A DNA stretch of 64,000 bases from Hyphomicrobiales bacterium (GCA_900466745.1 UBNE01000014.1:1-64000); one strand, 5' to 3'; shown: positions 25,453-34,870, counted from the first letter of the stretch. The notes: generated by a model not told the origin, from the letters alone. Numbers and translations: made by a program.

Positions 25453-26902
25453 GAAGCCGCATGTCCTGGTCGGGATGCAGGGCAACGCCCTGCGCCTCGT
25501 CGATTGCGACCGGCTCGCCGTCCGCCTCGGCCTGACGCGGGAGATGACGCTGGCCGATGCCCGTGCCCGCATCCCCGACCTCGTCGCGCTGGAGGCGGAG
25601 CCGCTGGCCGACCGGGAGTTCCTCGACGGGGTCGCCGCCTTCTGCGACCGCTTCACCCCGCTCGTCGCGCGCGACGAGCCGCATGGTCTCGCGCTCGACA
25701 TCACCGGCTGCGCCCATCTCTTCGGCGGCGAGGAGGGGATGATCGGCCTCGTCCGACGCAGCATGGAGCGGATCGGCCTGATGTCGAAAGCCGCCATTGC
25801 CGGCACGCCCGACGCCGCCCGCGCCTGCGCCCGCTTCGGGCCGTGCGGCATCGTCCCGCCGGGCCGCGAGGAGGCGCTGCTGCACCCGCTGCCGGTCGCC
25901 GCGCTGGAGACCGAGGCCGAGACCGTGATCGCGCTCTCCCGCGCCGGCCTGAAGACGCTGGCCGACGTCGCGTCGCGCCCCTCGGAAACCCTCTCGGCCC
26001 GTTTCGGCGAGGCGCTGGCGGTGAAGCTCCGGCGCATCCTCGGCCGCGAGGACCGTCGCATCATCCCCTTGCGCCCGCCGCCGGATTGCGTGGTCGAGCG
26101 TCATTTCGCCGAGCCTTTCGCCGATATGGCGAGCCTCGAGGCGGTGGTCGTCCGGCTGATCGGGGAGGCGGCGCGGGTGCTGGAGGCGCGCGGCGCGGGC
26201 GGGCGCGTCTTCGAGCTCGGTTTCTTCCGCAGCGACGGCGCGGTGCGCCGCCTCGCCATCGAGACCGGCCGGCCCTCGCGCGAGCCAAAAGCGCTGCTCC
26301 GGCTCTATCGCGAGCGCATCGAGACGCTGGCCGATCCGCTCGATCCCGGTTTCGGCTTCGACGCGATCCGGCTCGCCGTGCCGCTCTGCGAGCCCCTCGG
26401 CACGCCCCAGCACAGCCTCGATGGTCGTGCGGTCGAGGAGGAGGCGGTGGCCGATCTGGTCGACCGGCTCGCCACCCGTTTCGGTCGCGACCGGGTGCTG
26501 CGCTTCGCGGCGCAGGACACGCACCATCCCGTCCGCGCCGCAAAGGCGCTCTCCGCCGCGGCGCCGCAGCCGGAGACGGCCTGGCCCGCGCCCGAGCCGC
26601 GCGAGCCGCCGGCCCGCCCGCTCCAGCTTTTCGAGCCGCCGCAGCCGGTCGAGGCCATCGCGGAGGTGCCGGACGGGCCGCCGATCCGCTTCCGCTGGCG
26701 GCGCCTCACGCACGATGTCGCCCGCGCCGAAGGGCCGGAGCGCATCGCTCCCGAATGGTGGCGCGACGGCTCGGACGAGCCGGTGCGCGACTACTACCGC
26801 GTCGAGGATGCTGAAGGCCGCCGCTTCTGGCTCTACCGCATCGGCGTCTACGGGGTCGGCGCCGTCCCGCCGCGCTGGTTCCTGCACGGGCTCTTCGCAT
26901 GA
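25358..26902 (+). CDS. imuB: ImuB, Y-family-like mutasome protein
   Basis: A 514-residue Y-family polymerase relative lacking catalytic residues; ImuB bridges DnaE2 to the sliding clamp. It starts RRYLALWFPYLATDRL, has LALDITGCAHLFGGEE where an active polymerase would carry the SxDE acidic pair, and an IGLMSKAAIAGTPDAARA helix-hairpin region. QLFEPP at about residue 423 fits a beta-clamp-binding peptide. The chosen ATG lies within imuA; the next gene, dnaE2, overlaps its end as ATGA. The order imuA-imuB-dnaE2 under one SOS box is the standard cassette. Confidence 0.9.
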   Translation: MSRRYLALWFPYLATDRLRRLGRIPACGAPAEKPHVLVGMQGNALRLVDCDRLAVRLGLTREMTLADARARIPDLVALEAEPLADREFLDGVAAFCDRFTPLVARDEPHGLALDITGCAHLFGGEEGMIGLVRRSMERIGLMSKAAIAGTPDAARACARFGPCGIVPPGREEALLHPLPVAALETEAETVIALSRAGLKTLADVASRPSETLSARFGEALAVKLRRILGREDRRIIPLRPPPDCVVERHFAEPFADMASLEAVVVRLIGEAARVLEARGAGGRVFELGFFRSDGAVRRLAIETGRPSREPKALLRLYRERIETLADPLDPGFGFDAIRLAVPLCEPLGTPQHSLDGRAVEEEAVADLVDRLATRFGRDRVLRFAAQDTHHPVRAAKALSAAAPQPETAWPAPEPREPPARPLQLFEPPQPVEAIAEVPDGPPIRFRWRRLTHDVARAEGPERIAPEWWRDGSDEPVRDYYRVEDAEGRRFWLYRIGVYGVGAVPPRWFLHGLFA

Positions 26903-29900
26903 ATCAGATCGGAAACCTTTTCGCCGAACCCGTTGCCGCGACGCATTTTTCCTTCCTGCGCGGCGCCTCGCCGGGGCCGCATATGGTGCTGACGGCGCTG
27001 CTGCTCGGCTATGCCGGCATCGGCATCGCCGACCGCAACACGGTGGCCGGCGTCGTGCGCGCCTGGGCGGCGCTCCGGCAATTGCGGGAGGACGGCCTGC
27101 CGGCGCCCGACAAGGTCCGGGAAGGCGGCAGCCCCGGCGAATATGTCTGGGTCGAGAATGCCGACTTCGCCGCGCTGCCCTTCACCTCCGACCAGATGAA
27201 GGCGATGGCGAAGCGCTTCAAGCTCGCCACCGGCGCCCGCCTCGTCTTCGCCGATGGCACGCCCGACATCGTCGTCTATCCGGCCAATCGCGACGGCTGG
27301 GGCCGGCTCTGCCGCCTGCTCAGCCACGGCAACCGCAAGGAGGACGTGAAGAAGGGCGAATGCCGGCTGGTCCTCGACGACCTCCTGAACGATGCCCGCG
27401 ACCTGCTGCTGATCCCGCTGCCGGGCCGCAGGCTCGACGGCCTGCCGGCGCTGCTCGCCCGGCTCGACGAGGCCGCGCCCGGCGCGGTCTGGCTCGGCGC
27501 GACCATGCATCGGCGCGGCGACGACCGCCGCCGCCTCGCGCGCCTGAAGAACATCGCCGCCGCGACCCGCACGCCGCTGATCGCGACCAATGACGCGCTC
27601 TACGATTCCATCGGGCAGCGCGATCTGCAGGACGTGCTCACCTGCATCCGCGAAGGCGTCACCATCGAGCGGGCGGGGCGGCGGCTGGAGGCCAATGCCG
27701 AGCGCCATCTCAAGCCGCCCCGGGAGATGGCCCGCCTCTTCCGCGACGCGCCCGAGGCCATTGCCGAGACGCAGGCCCTCTTCTCGCGCGTCGAGTTCGA
27801 CCTCGGGCAATTGAAATACGAATACCCCGACGAGCCGATTCCGCCCGGCTGGAAGGATCAGGACTGGCTCGAGGAGCTGGTCCGTCGCTGCTGTCTGATC
27901 CGCTACCCGGACGGCGTGCCGGAGAAGGTGCAGGGCTTGCTGAAGAAGGAGCTCGATCTGATCGCGAAGCTCGAATATGCCCGCTATTTCCTGACCATCC
28001 GCCAGATCGTCGAATTCGCCGAGAGCAGGGGCATCCTCTGCCAGGGCCGCGGCTCGGCCGCCAATTCCGCCGTCTGCTACGTGCTCGGCATCACCGCCGT
28101 CGATCCCGCCGAGAACGACGTGCTGTTCGAGCGCTTCATCTCGACCGAGCGCAAGGAGCCGCCCGATATCGATGTCGATTTCGAGCATGAGCGGCGCGAG
28201 GAGGTGATCCAGTGGATCTACGAATTCTATGGCCGCGAGCGGGCTGGCATCGCCGCGACGGTGATCCATTACCGGCCGCGCAGCGCCATCCGCGAGGTCG
28301 GCAAGGTGTTGGGTCTGACCGAGGACGTCACCGCCCGCATCGCCGACACGAATTGGGGGAGCTGGGGCAGCGAGATCGGCGACAACCGCGTCCGCCAGGC
28401 CGGTCTCGACCCGAAAAATCCGACGATCCGCCGCGCCGTCGACTTCGCCATCCGGCTATTGGGCTATCCGCGCCATCTCTCGCAGCATGTCGGCGGCTTC
28501 GTGCTCTCGCGCGGGCGCCTCGACGAGACGGTGCCGATCGGCAACGCCGCGATGGAGGACCGCACCTTCATCGAATGGGACCGCGACGACATCGACGCGG
28601 TCGGGCTGATGAAGGTCGATGTCCTGGCGCTCGGCATGCTGACCTGCATTCGCAAGGCGTTCGATCTGCTGCGCGAGCACGAAGGCATCGATTGGGGTCT
28701 TGCCGATGTGCCGAAGGAGAACGACGCGACCTACGACATGCTCTGCGAGGGCAAGTCGCTCGGGGTCTTCCAGGTCGAGAGCCGAGCGCAGATGAATATG
28801 CTGCCGCGTCTCAAGCCCAATAAGTTTTATGACCTCGTCATCCAGGTCGCGATCGTCCGGCCCGGCCCGATCCAGGGCAACATGGTGCATCCCTATCTGA
28901 AGCGGCGGGCGGGGATCGAAAAGGTGACCTTTCCTGCTCCATCGCCAGAGCATGGGCCGGAAGACGAACTCCATCACGTACTGGAGAAAACTGAAGGCGT
29001 TCCGCTCTTTCAGGAACAGGCGATGCGGCTCGCCATGGTCGCTGCCAAATTCTCCGACATCGAAGCCAACGGCCTGCGCAAGGCGATGGCGACCTTCCGC
29101 AATGCCGGCACCATCGGCGATTACGAGGCGATGATGGTCGAGCGCATGGTCGCGCGGGGTTATGAGCGCGATTTCGCCCAGCGCTGCTTCGAGCAGATCA
29201 AGGGTTTCGGCAGCTACGGCTTCCCGGAGAGCCACGCCGCCTCCTTCGCCAAGCTGGTCTACATCTCCTCCTATCTGAAGCGCTGGCATCCGGCCGCCTT
29301 CGCCTGCGCGCTGCTGAACGCGCAGCCGATGGGTTTCTACGCCCCCGCCCAGATCGTGCGGGAGGCGCAGGAGAACGGCGGCGTCGAGCCGAGGCCGGTC
29401 GATGTGAATGTGAGCGGCTGGGACAACGGGCTGGAAGCGGTCGGGCACTTTGAAGAAAACGGCTCAGTCATCCCGGGCGACCGAAGGGAGACCCGGGATC
29501 CATGCCGGAGCATTTCCGAAAGAATCGCGGAGAACCCTCTCCCGGAGGGAGAGGGCAGGGTGAGGGGTAGGCCGTTGGACGATGTCGCGAGACCTCACCG
29601 CTGCGACGCCGCAGGGGCGCACCTCGCTGGTCGAACGGCCAGCACCTCACCCCTGCCCCTCTCCTTACAGGAGAGGGGTTCTAGAGCATTTTCGAGCGAA
29701 GTGGACACCGGTTCGCGTGAAGAAAATGCGTTAAAACAACGGCCTAGAGCAATTCCGCGATTCGAAGAATTGCGGAATTGCTCTACCGGAGTGTCTGCTG
29801 GAAAGGGATCAGACGAACCGAAGCAGAAACACCCCTTCGCGCTGCGTCTCGGCTTCCGCCAGATCGACGGCTTCAAGGAGGATTGGGGCAAGGCGATCGC

Positions 29901-30654
29901 AAAGGCGCGGGATGCCGGCGGCCCCTATCGCGATGTCGAGGAACTGATGCGCCGCGCCGGCCTTCCGGCCCACGCCCTGCGCCTGCTCGCCGATGCCGAC
30001 GCCTTCCGCTCGCTCGGGCTGGATCGGCGCGAGGCGCTCTGGGCCGTGCGCCGCCTGCCGGACGACGCGGCGCTGCCGCTCTTCCAGGCCGCGCAGGCCC
30101 GCGAGCTGGGGCGGGAGCCGGCGATGGCGCTGCCGGCCATGCCGCTCTCCGAGCACATCGTCGCCGACTACCAGACGGTCCGCCTCTCGCTGAAGGGCCA
30201 TCCGATGCAGCTCCTGCGCCCGCGCTTCCGCCGCGAGGGCGTGCTGAGCTGCGCCGAGACCGAAGGGAGGGCCGATGCCGCCTTCGTCCGCACGGCCGGA
30301 ATCGTGCTGGTGCGCCAGCGGCCGGGCAACGGCAACGCCATCTTCGTCACGCTGGAGGACGAGACCGGCATCGCCAATGTCGTGATCTGGGCGCGGCTGT
30401 TCGAGCGCTTCCGCCGCGAGGTGATGGGCGCGCGTTTGATGCTGGTCGAGGGCCGCGTGCAGAAGAGCCCCGAAGGCGTGGTGCATCTGATGGCCCAGCG
30501 CATCCTCGACCGCTCGCCCGATCTGCTGTCGCTGTCGGACACGCATCGCGCCGAGGTTCCCCTGCCCGTCGACGAATTGAAGAACCCGCCGCTGCCGCGC
30601 CACCGTCACCCGCGCAATGTCCGCATCCTGCCGAAATCGCGGGATTTCCATTGA
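26899..30654 (+). CDS. dnaE2: Error-prone DNA polymerase DnaE2 with repeat-derived internal segment
   Basis: C-family polymerase for SOS mutagenesis, 1251 residues against about 1080-1120 usual. It has an N-terminal PHP domain (ATHFSFLRGASPGPHMV), the polymerase core with catalytic PDIDVDFEHE (Asp 423, 425, 427), GQGRGSAANSAVCY-type palm residues (CQGRGSAANSAVCYVL) and a C-terminal OB fold (IFVTLEDETGIANVVIWAR). Residues of about 857-963 are encoded by dispersed DNA repeats inserted between RPVDVNVSGWDNGLE and FALRLGFRQIDG, and the frame stays open across them. The insertion precedes the helix-hairpin-helix region, so activity may survive. No internal stop is present. Confidence 0.92.
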   Translation: MNQIGNLFAEPVAATHFSFLRGASPGPHMVLTALLLGYAGIGIADRNTVAGVVRAWAALRQLREDGLPAPDKVREGGSPGEYVWVENADFAALPFTSDQMKAMAKRFKLATGARLVFADGTPDIVVYPANRDGWGRLCRLLSHGNRKEDVKKGECRLVLDDLLNDARDLLLIPLPGRRLDGLPALLARLDEAAPGAVWLGATMHRRGDDRRRLARLKNIAAATRTPLIATNDALYDSIGQRDLQDVLTCIREGVTIERAGRRLEANAERHLKPPREMARLFRDAPEAIAETQALFSRVEFDLGQLKYEYPDEPIPPGWKDQDWLEELVRRCCLIRYPDGVPEKVQGLLKKELDLIAKLEYARYFLTIRQIVEFAESRGILCQGRGSAANSAVCYVLGITAVDPAENDVLFERFISTERKEPPDIDVDFEHERREEVIQWIYEFYGRERAGIAATVIHYRPRSAIREVGKVLGLTEDVTARIADTNWGSWGSEIGDNRVRQAGLDPKNPTIRRAVDFAIRLLGYPRHLSQHVGGFVLSRGRLDETVPIGNAAMEDRTFIEWDRDDIDAVGLMKVDVLALGMLTCIRKAFDLLREHEGIDWGLADVPKENDATYDMLCEGKSLGVFQVESRAQMNMLPRLKPNKFYDLVIQVAIVRPGPIQGNMVHPYLKRRAGIEKVTFPAPSPEHGPEDELHHVLEKTEGVPLFQEQAMRLAMVAAKFSDIEANGLRKAMATFRNAGTIGDYEAMMVERMVARGYERDFAQRCFEQIKGFGSYGFPESHAASFAKLVYISSYLKRWHPAAFACALLNAQPMGFYAPAQIVREAQENGGVEPRPVDVNVSGWDNGLEAVGHFEENGSVIPGDRRETRDPCRSISERIAENPLPEGEGRVRGRPLDDVARPHRCDAAGAHLAGRTASTSPLPLSLQERGSRAFSSEVDTGSREENALKQRPRAIPRFEELRNCSTGVSAGKGSDEPKQKHPFALRLGFRQIDGFKEDWGKAIAKARDAGGPYRDVEELMRRAGLPAHALRLLADADAFRSLGLDRREALWAVRRLPDDAALPLFQAAQARELGREPAMALPAMPLSEHIVADYQTVRLSLKGHPMQLLRPRFRREGVLSCAETEGRADAAFVRTAGIVLVRQRPGNGNAIFVTLEDETGIANVVIWARLFERFRREVMGARLMLVEGRVQKSPEGVVHLMAQRILDRSPDLLSLSDTHRAEVPLPVDELKNPPLPRHRHPRNVRILPKSRDFH
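29467..29785. repeat. Nested block of three repeat types inside dnaE2
   Basis: From left to right: a half copy of the GTCATCCCGGG element (29467 to about 29515); a pair of arms reading roughly GGGAGAGGGCAGGGTGAGG (near 29550) and its inverse (29643-29678) around 80 bases of spacer; the 54-bp TAGAGCA element (29682-29735); and a hairpin with perfect 14-bp arms TAGAGCAATTCCGC (29745-29758) and its complement (29772-29785). All are read through in frame by dnaE2. Confidence 0.88.
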
Positions 30655-30697
30655 AGGGGGCGACCGTCCGGCTGTTGCTACTTCCGTTATCTTCCGG

Positions 30698-30807
30698 GTC
30701 ATCCCGGGCGACCGGAGGGAGAGCCGGGATCGATGCCTGAGCCTCGACCGAAGGCGCTCAGGCATGGATCCCGGATCGGCGCGACTTGGCCGCTTGTCCG
30801 GGATGAG
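30698..30807. repeat. GTCATCCCGGG dispersed inverted repeat
   Basis: Starts GTCATCCCGGGCGACCGGAG and ends with a CCGGGATGA-type terminus, with inner arms around CTCAGGCATGGATCCCGG. Same family as 55522-55632, 60973-61085 and 62880-63022. It lies after dnaE2 and before the cysH promoter. Confidence 0.8.
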
Positions 30808-30950
30808 GGCGGGGATGTTGCGGCAGGGCCTCATTCAGGCGCGCCGCGCAGGCGCGTCCGTCAAAACAAACTTCTCCAATGGAAGTGAAATAAGAAAAAA
30901 CCGGCTACCTCATGTTAATTGCGCCTTCGCCCTCCTGGGTATAACTGCTT

Positions 30951-30968
30951 TGTTCGATTTACCGAACA
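30951..30968. promoter_or_regulatory. Inverted repeat before cysH, candidate operator
   Basis: TGTTCG-ATTTAC-CGAACA is a perfect 6-6-6 inverted repeat ending 12 bases before the cysH ATG, inside an A/T-rich stretch (30860-30960) that probably holds the promoter. A regulator of sulfate assimilation could bind here, although the site also overlaps where a ribosome binding site would be. Confidence 0.5.
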
Positions 30969-30980
30969 GAAGCCAGGTCC

Positions 30981-31805
30981 ATGGCGCTCAGCTCCGGCCC
31001 CGACGAAACGCCGCCCGCTCCTCCGCACAGCGCGGCGCTGGCGCGTCGTGCGGACGGGCTCGACACGGCGTTCGGCGGGGCGGACGTCGCGGACCGCCTC
31101 GCCGGCCTCGTCGCGCAAGCGGTCGGCCCCGTCGTCTTCACCACCTCCTTCGGCCTCGAAGACCAGGTGCTCACCCATCTCATCGCCGGCGCGAAACTGC
31201 CCGTCACCTTCGCCACGCTCGACACCGGCCGGCTGTTCCCGGAGGTCTATGCGCTCTGGCAGGAGACCGAGGAGCGCTATGGCATTCTGATCCGCCCCTA
31301 TTATCCGCGCCATGAGGCGGTCGAGCTCTATGTCCGCCGGAACGGCGTCAACGGCTTCTACGGCTCGCGGGAGGCCCGCAAAGCCTGCTGCGACATCCGC
31401 AAGGTCGAGCCTCTCGGCCGGGCGCTCGCCGGGGCGGATCTCTGGCTCACCGGCCTGCGCGCCGACCAGTCGGCCGCGCGCGGCGGCGTCAGGCTGGCCG
31501 AGGCCGATGCGGGCCGCGGCCTCGTCAAGGCGAGCCCGCTGTTCGACTGGACGCGCGAGCGGGCGCTGGCCTTCGCGCAGCGCAACGCCGTGCCGATCAA
31601 TCCTCTGCACGCGCGGGGCTTCGTCTCGATCGGCTGCCAGCCCTGCACCCGCGCCATCCGCCCGGGCGAGCCCGAGCGGGCCGGGCGCTGGTGGTGGGAG
31701 GACGATGCCGCCCGGGAATGCGGCCTGCATGTCGGACCGGACGGAAGGCTGGTGCGCAGCAAGCCGCCCCTGCGGGAAGCTCCGCCGGCGGAGGCGCTGG
31801 CATGA
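30981..31805 (+). CDS. cysH: Adenylyl-sulfate/phosphoadenylyl-sulfate reductase
   Basis: Reduces activated sulfate (APS or PAPS) to sulfite with thioredoxin in assimilatory sulfate reduction. The 274-residue protein has [15 protein letters not shown], a cysteine pair in KACCDIRK (about 133-140), a second in GCQPCTR (about 219-225) and the catalytic ECGLHV (about 246-251). The two pairs predict a 4Fe-4S cluster and so APS rather than PAPS as substrate, consistent with no APS kinase domain in the adjacent cysN. It overlaps cysD by four bases. Confidence 0.93.
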   Translation: MALSSGPDETPPAPPHSAALARRADGLDTAFGGADVADRLAGLVAQAVGPVVFTTSFGLEDQVLTHLIAGAKLPVTFATLDTGRLFPEVYALWQETEERYGILIRPYYPRHEAVELYVRRNGVNGFYGSREARKACCDIRKVEPLGRALAGADLWLTGLRADQSAARGGVRLAEADAGRGLVKASPLFDWTRERALAFAQRNAVPINPLHARGFVSIGCQPCTRAIRPGEPERAGRWWWEDDAARECGLHVGPDGRLVRSKPPLREAPPAEALA

Positions 31806-32704
31806 TCCAGCTCAGCCATCTCCAGAAGCTCGAGGCGGAAGCGATCTTCATCATCCGCGAGGTGGTGGCGACCTGCGACAAGCCGGTGCTGCTCTATTCG
31901 ATCGGCAAGGATTCCGCCGTCCTGCTGCATCTGGCGATGAAGGCCTTCTCTCCGGCCAAGCCGCCTTTCCCGCTGCTCCATGTCGACACGACCTGGAAGT
32001 TCCGCGACATGATCGCCTTCCGCGACGAGACGGCGAAGCGGCTCGGGCTCGACCTGATCGTCCATATCAACCAGGAGGGCGTGAAGGCGGGCATCAACCC
32101 CTTCGCCTCGGGCTCGCGCATCCATACCGACGTGATGAAGACGCAAGGGCTGAAGCAGGCGCTCGACCTCCACAAATTCGACGCCGCCTTCGGCGGCGCC
32201 CGCCGCGACGAGGAGAAGAGCCGGGCCAAGGAGCGCGTCTTCTCGCTGCGGAGCCCCGAGCATCGCTGGGACCCGAAGAACCAGCGTCCCGAGCCCTGGC
32301 AGCTCTTCAACACCCGCAAGCATCGCGGCGAGAGCTTCCGTGTGTTTCCGCTCTCCAACTGGACCGAGCGCGACGTCTGGGACTACATCGCGCTGGAGAA
32401 CATCCCGGTCGTGCCGCTCTATTTCGCCGCCCCGCGCCCGGTGGTGCGGCGCGACGGCGCCTGGATCATGCGCGACGACGAGCGCCTGGAACTCCTCCCC
32501 GGCGAGACGGTCGAGACCCGGATGGTCCGCTTCCGCACGCTGGGCTGCTATCCGCTGACCGGTGCCGTCGAGAGCGAGGCGGCGAGCCTCACCGACATCA
32601 TCGCCGAGATGCGCTCCTCCCGATCCTCCGAGCGGCAGGGCCGCGTCATCGACCATGACGGGGCGGGCTCGATGGAGCAGAAGAAGCAGGAAGGCTATTT
32701 CTGA
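31802..32704 (+). CDS. cysD: Sulfate adenylyltransferase small subunit
   Basis: ATP-sulfurylase catalytic subunit that forms APS from ATP and sulfate, driven by GTP hydrolysis in CysN. The 300-residue PP-loop protein starts [18 protein letters not shown] and has [15 protein letters not shown] near residue 34, [30 protein letters not shown] and a C-terminal [10 protein letters not shown], the classical CysD tail. It overlaps cysH by ATGA and cysN by one base, so the three genes are one translationally coupled operon. Confidence 0.96.
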   Translation: MIQLSHLQKLEAEAIFIIREVVATCDKPVLLYSIGKDSAVLLHLAMKAFSPAKPPFPLLHVDTTWKFRDMIAFRDETAKRLGLDLIVHINQEGVKAGINPFASGSRIHTDVMKTQGLKQALDLHKFDAAFGGARRDEEKSRAKERVFSLRSPEHRWDPKNQRPEPWQLFNTRKHRGESFRVFPLSNWTERDVWDYIALENIPVVPLYFAAPRPVVRRDGAWIMRDDERLELLPGETVETRMVRFRTLGCYPLTGAVESEAASLTDIIAEMRSSRSSERQGRVIDHDGAGSMEQKKQEGYF

Positions 32705-34359
32705 TGGGCTTTGCCGTCGCCGGGAGTCTGGCCAGGAAGATACCGATCAGGAAGGCGAAGCCGGCGCCGAACCTTCTCCCTGCCAACGATACGCCAGGCA
32801 GCAGCGAAACCGGCCAGCATTCGCTCCTGCGCTTCATCACCTGCGGTTCGGTCGATGACGGCAAGTCGACGCTGATCGGGCGCATGCTCTACGAGGCCGG
32901 CGCGATCTTCGACGACCAGCTCGACGCGCTCGACAGCGATTCCCGCAAATTCGGCACGCAAGGGGCGAAGCCCGATTTCGCGCTGCTGGTCGACGGCCTC
33001 TCGGCCGAGCGCGAGCAGGGCATCACCATCGATGTCGCCTATCGCTATTTCGCCACCGAGACGCGCAGCTTCATCGTTGCCGACACGCCCGGCCACGAGC
33101 AGTATACCCGCAACATGGCGACCGGCGCCTCCACCGCCGACCTCGCCGTCATCCTGATCGATGCGCGCAAGGGCCTGCTGCCGCAGACGCGCCGCCATTC
33201 CTTCATCGTCTCGCTGGTCGGCGTCCGCCACGTCGTCGTCGCGATCAACAAGATGGACCTCGTCGGCTATGACGAGGCCGTCTTCGAGCGGATCGCGGGC
33301 GAGTATCGCGCGGCGGTGCGGAGCCTGGGTTTCGCCTCGATCCGCTTCGTGCCGGTCTCGGCCCGCGACGGCGAGAACGTCATGCGGCCCTCGGCGCTGA
33401 TGCCCTGGTATGACGGCCCGGCGCTGCTGCCCTATCTCGAAAGCGTCGCGGTCAGCCGCGCCGGGGGCGGCGAGGAGGGCTTCGTCCTGCCGGTGCAATG
33501 GGTCAACCGTCCCGATCTCGACTTCCGCGGTTATGCCGGCACCCCCGTCGCCGGCCGCGCCCGCATCGGCGACCCGGTCGTGGCGCTGCCCTCCGGCCGC
33601 GCGAGCCGCATCGCCCGGCTGATCGGTGCGGGGGGCGAGGCGAGCCAGATCGCGGCCGGGCAGGCGGCGACCGTGACGCTGGAGGACGACATCGACATCT
33701 CGCGCGGCGACGTCATCGCCGCCGCCGGCACGGCGCTCCCAGTGAGCCGCGGCCTGAAGGCACGCCTGCTCTGGACCGGCGCGCGCGCCATGCTGGAGGG
33801 CTCGCAGTTCCTGCTGAAGCTCGGGACGCAGAGCGCCAACGCCACGGTCGAGACGCTGCATCACAGCATCGACATCGAGGGCTTCCGGCCGCTGCCGGCG
33901 CAGAGCCTGCGCATGAACGGCATCGGCCTCGTCACGCTCCGGCTCGACCGGCCGCTGGTATCCTTGCCCTACAGGCGCAGCCACGAGCTTGGCGGCTTCA
34001 TCCTGATCGACCGGATCAGCAACGAGACGGTCGCCTTCGGCTTCGTCGAGCCCGGCGCGGGCGAGGCCCGGCAGGCCGTGGGCGAGGGCAGCGCGCTGGC
34101 GCGGGCGAAGCGCGGCCTGATCCGCATCGTCGGCCGGCGCGGCACGCCGGACCGCCGGGCCTGGCTCGCCGCGCTGAGCTGGCGCGTGCTCAGCACGGCC
34201 GGGCTGTTCGCGGCCGCCTTCGCCCTGACGGCGAACGCCCCGGCCTCGCTCGGGCTCGCCTTCGGCGACATCCTGCTGCGGCCGGGCCTGCGGGCGCTGC
34301 ATATGCGGCTCTGGCGCAAGGCGCCGGTTGGAGCGCTGCAGGACGGCGCGGGGATTTGA
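32704..34359 (+). CDS. cysN: Sulfate adenylyltransferase GTPase subunit fused to a DUF2061-like membrane domain
   Basis: The EF-Tu-like GTPase that powers ATP sulfurylase. G1 is GSVDDGKS (48-55), G3 is DTPGHEQY (127-134) and G4 is NKMD. After the usual beta domains, where CysNC proteins continue into an APS kinase, this 551-residue protein ends instead with about 63 residues from 483, DRRAWLAALSWRVLSTAGLF onward, with a hydrophobic span and LRALHMRLWRK at the end. This resembles DUF2061 membrane proteins. The fusion may tether ATP sulfurylase to the membrane, perhaps near sulfate uptake. No kinase P-loop is present in this segment. Confidence 0.93.
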   Translation: MGFAVAGSLARKIPIRKAKPAPNLLPANDTPGSSETGQHSLLRFITCGSVDDGKSTLIGRMLYEAGAIFDDQLDALDSDSRKFGTQGAKPDFALLVDGLSAEREQGITIDVAYRYFATETRSFIVADTPGHEQYTRNMATGASTADLAVILIDARKGLLPQTRRHSFIVSLVGVRHVVVAINKMDLVGYDEAVFERIAGEYRAAVRSLGFASIRFVPVSARDGENVMRPSALMPWYDGPALLPYLESVAVSRAGGGEEGFVLPVQWVNRPDLDFRGYAGTPVAGRARIGDPVVALPSGRASRIARLIGAGGEASQIAAGQAATVTLEDDIDISRGDVIAAAGTALPVSRGLKARLLWTGARAMLEGSQFLLKLGTQSANATVETLHHSIDIEGFRPLPAQSLRMNGIGLVTLRLDRPLVSLPYRRSHELGGFILIDRISNETVAFGFVEPGAGEARQAVGEGSALARAKRGLIRIVGRRGTPDRRAWLAALSWRVLSTAGLFAAAFALTANAPASLGLAFGDILLRPGLRALHMRLWRKAPVGALQDGAGI

Positions 34360-34447
34360 GGGCGACCGGCTCGTCTTTCCTTGTCATTCCGGGGCGCGCC
34401 ATCGGCGCGAACCCGGACAACAGGGCTCCGGCGTTATCTCGGCGACC

Positions 34448-34463
34448 GCGCGCTATAGCGCGC
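34448..34463. terminator. 16-bp perfect palindrome between convergent cysN and RidA genes
   Basis: GCGCGC-TATA-GCGCGC lies between the cysN stop and the stop of the convergent RidA-family gene, which it touches. It could form a short hairpin ending both transcripts, but no T-run follows. A partial GTCATTCCGGGG-type repeat lies just before it (about 34384-34426). Confidence 0.35.
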
Positions 34464-34870
34464 TAGCCTCCGACCACCGCCGTCGCCTCGATCTCCAGCA
34501 AGGCTTCCGGCTCGACCAGCGCCGTCACCGCGACCACCGCCATCGCCGGGAAATGCCGGCCGAAGACCTCGCGATAGATCGGCCCCATGGCGCCCAGGCT
34601 GGCGCGATAGGCCGCGATGTCGGTGACGTACCAGGTCATCCGCACGATGTCCTCGACGCGCCCGCCGCCGGCCTCGACCACCGCCCTGACATTGAGGAAG
34701 GTCTGGCGGAGCTGGCCGATGAAGCCCGGCGCGAAGACGCCCTCGGCGTTCCAGCCGACGAGCCCGCCCGTCACCAGCACGCGGCCTTCCGCCACCATGC
34801 CGTTGGCATAGCCGCGCGGCTGCGGCCAGCCCTCGGGCAGGATGGCGCGGGATTGCGGATGGTCGGACAT
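34463..34870 (-). CDS. RidA/YjgF/YER057c/UK114-family protein
   Basis: RidA proteins hydrolyse reactive enamine/imine intermediates. The 135-residue protein has GMVAEGRVLVTGGLVGWNAEG in the N-terminal sheet (GGLVGWN), VRAVVEAGGGRVEDIVRM and a C-terminal ALVEPEALLEIEATAVV, the usual signature. It is the last gene of the catabolic operon, 48 bases after the aryl-CoA ligase. In 2-aminobenzoate breakdown an enamine or imine must lose ammonia, so this enzyme could serve that step; that link is an inference. Confidence 0.85.
   Translation of the reverse strand: MSDHPQSRAILPEGWPQPRGYANGMVAEGRVLVTGGLVGWNAEGVFAPGFIGQLRQTFLNVRAVVEAGGGRVEDIVRMTWYVTDIAAYRASLGAMGPIYREVFGRHFPAMAVVAVTALVEPEALLEIEATAVVGG

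Noticed and set aside
29467..29785. dnaE2 as a pseudogene
   Set aside because: Despite the repeat insertion there is no stop or frameshift, all catalytic residues remain, and the C-terminal OB domain is intact; function is uncertain but decay is not shown.
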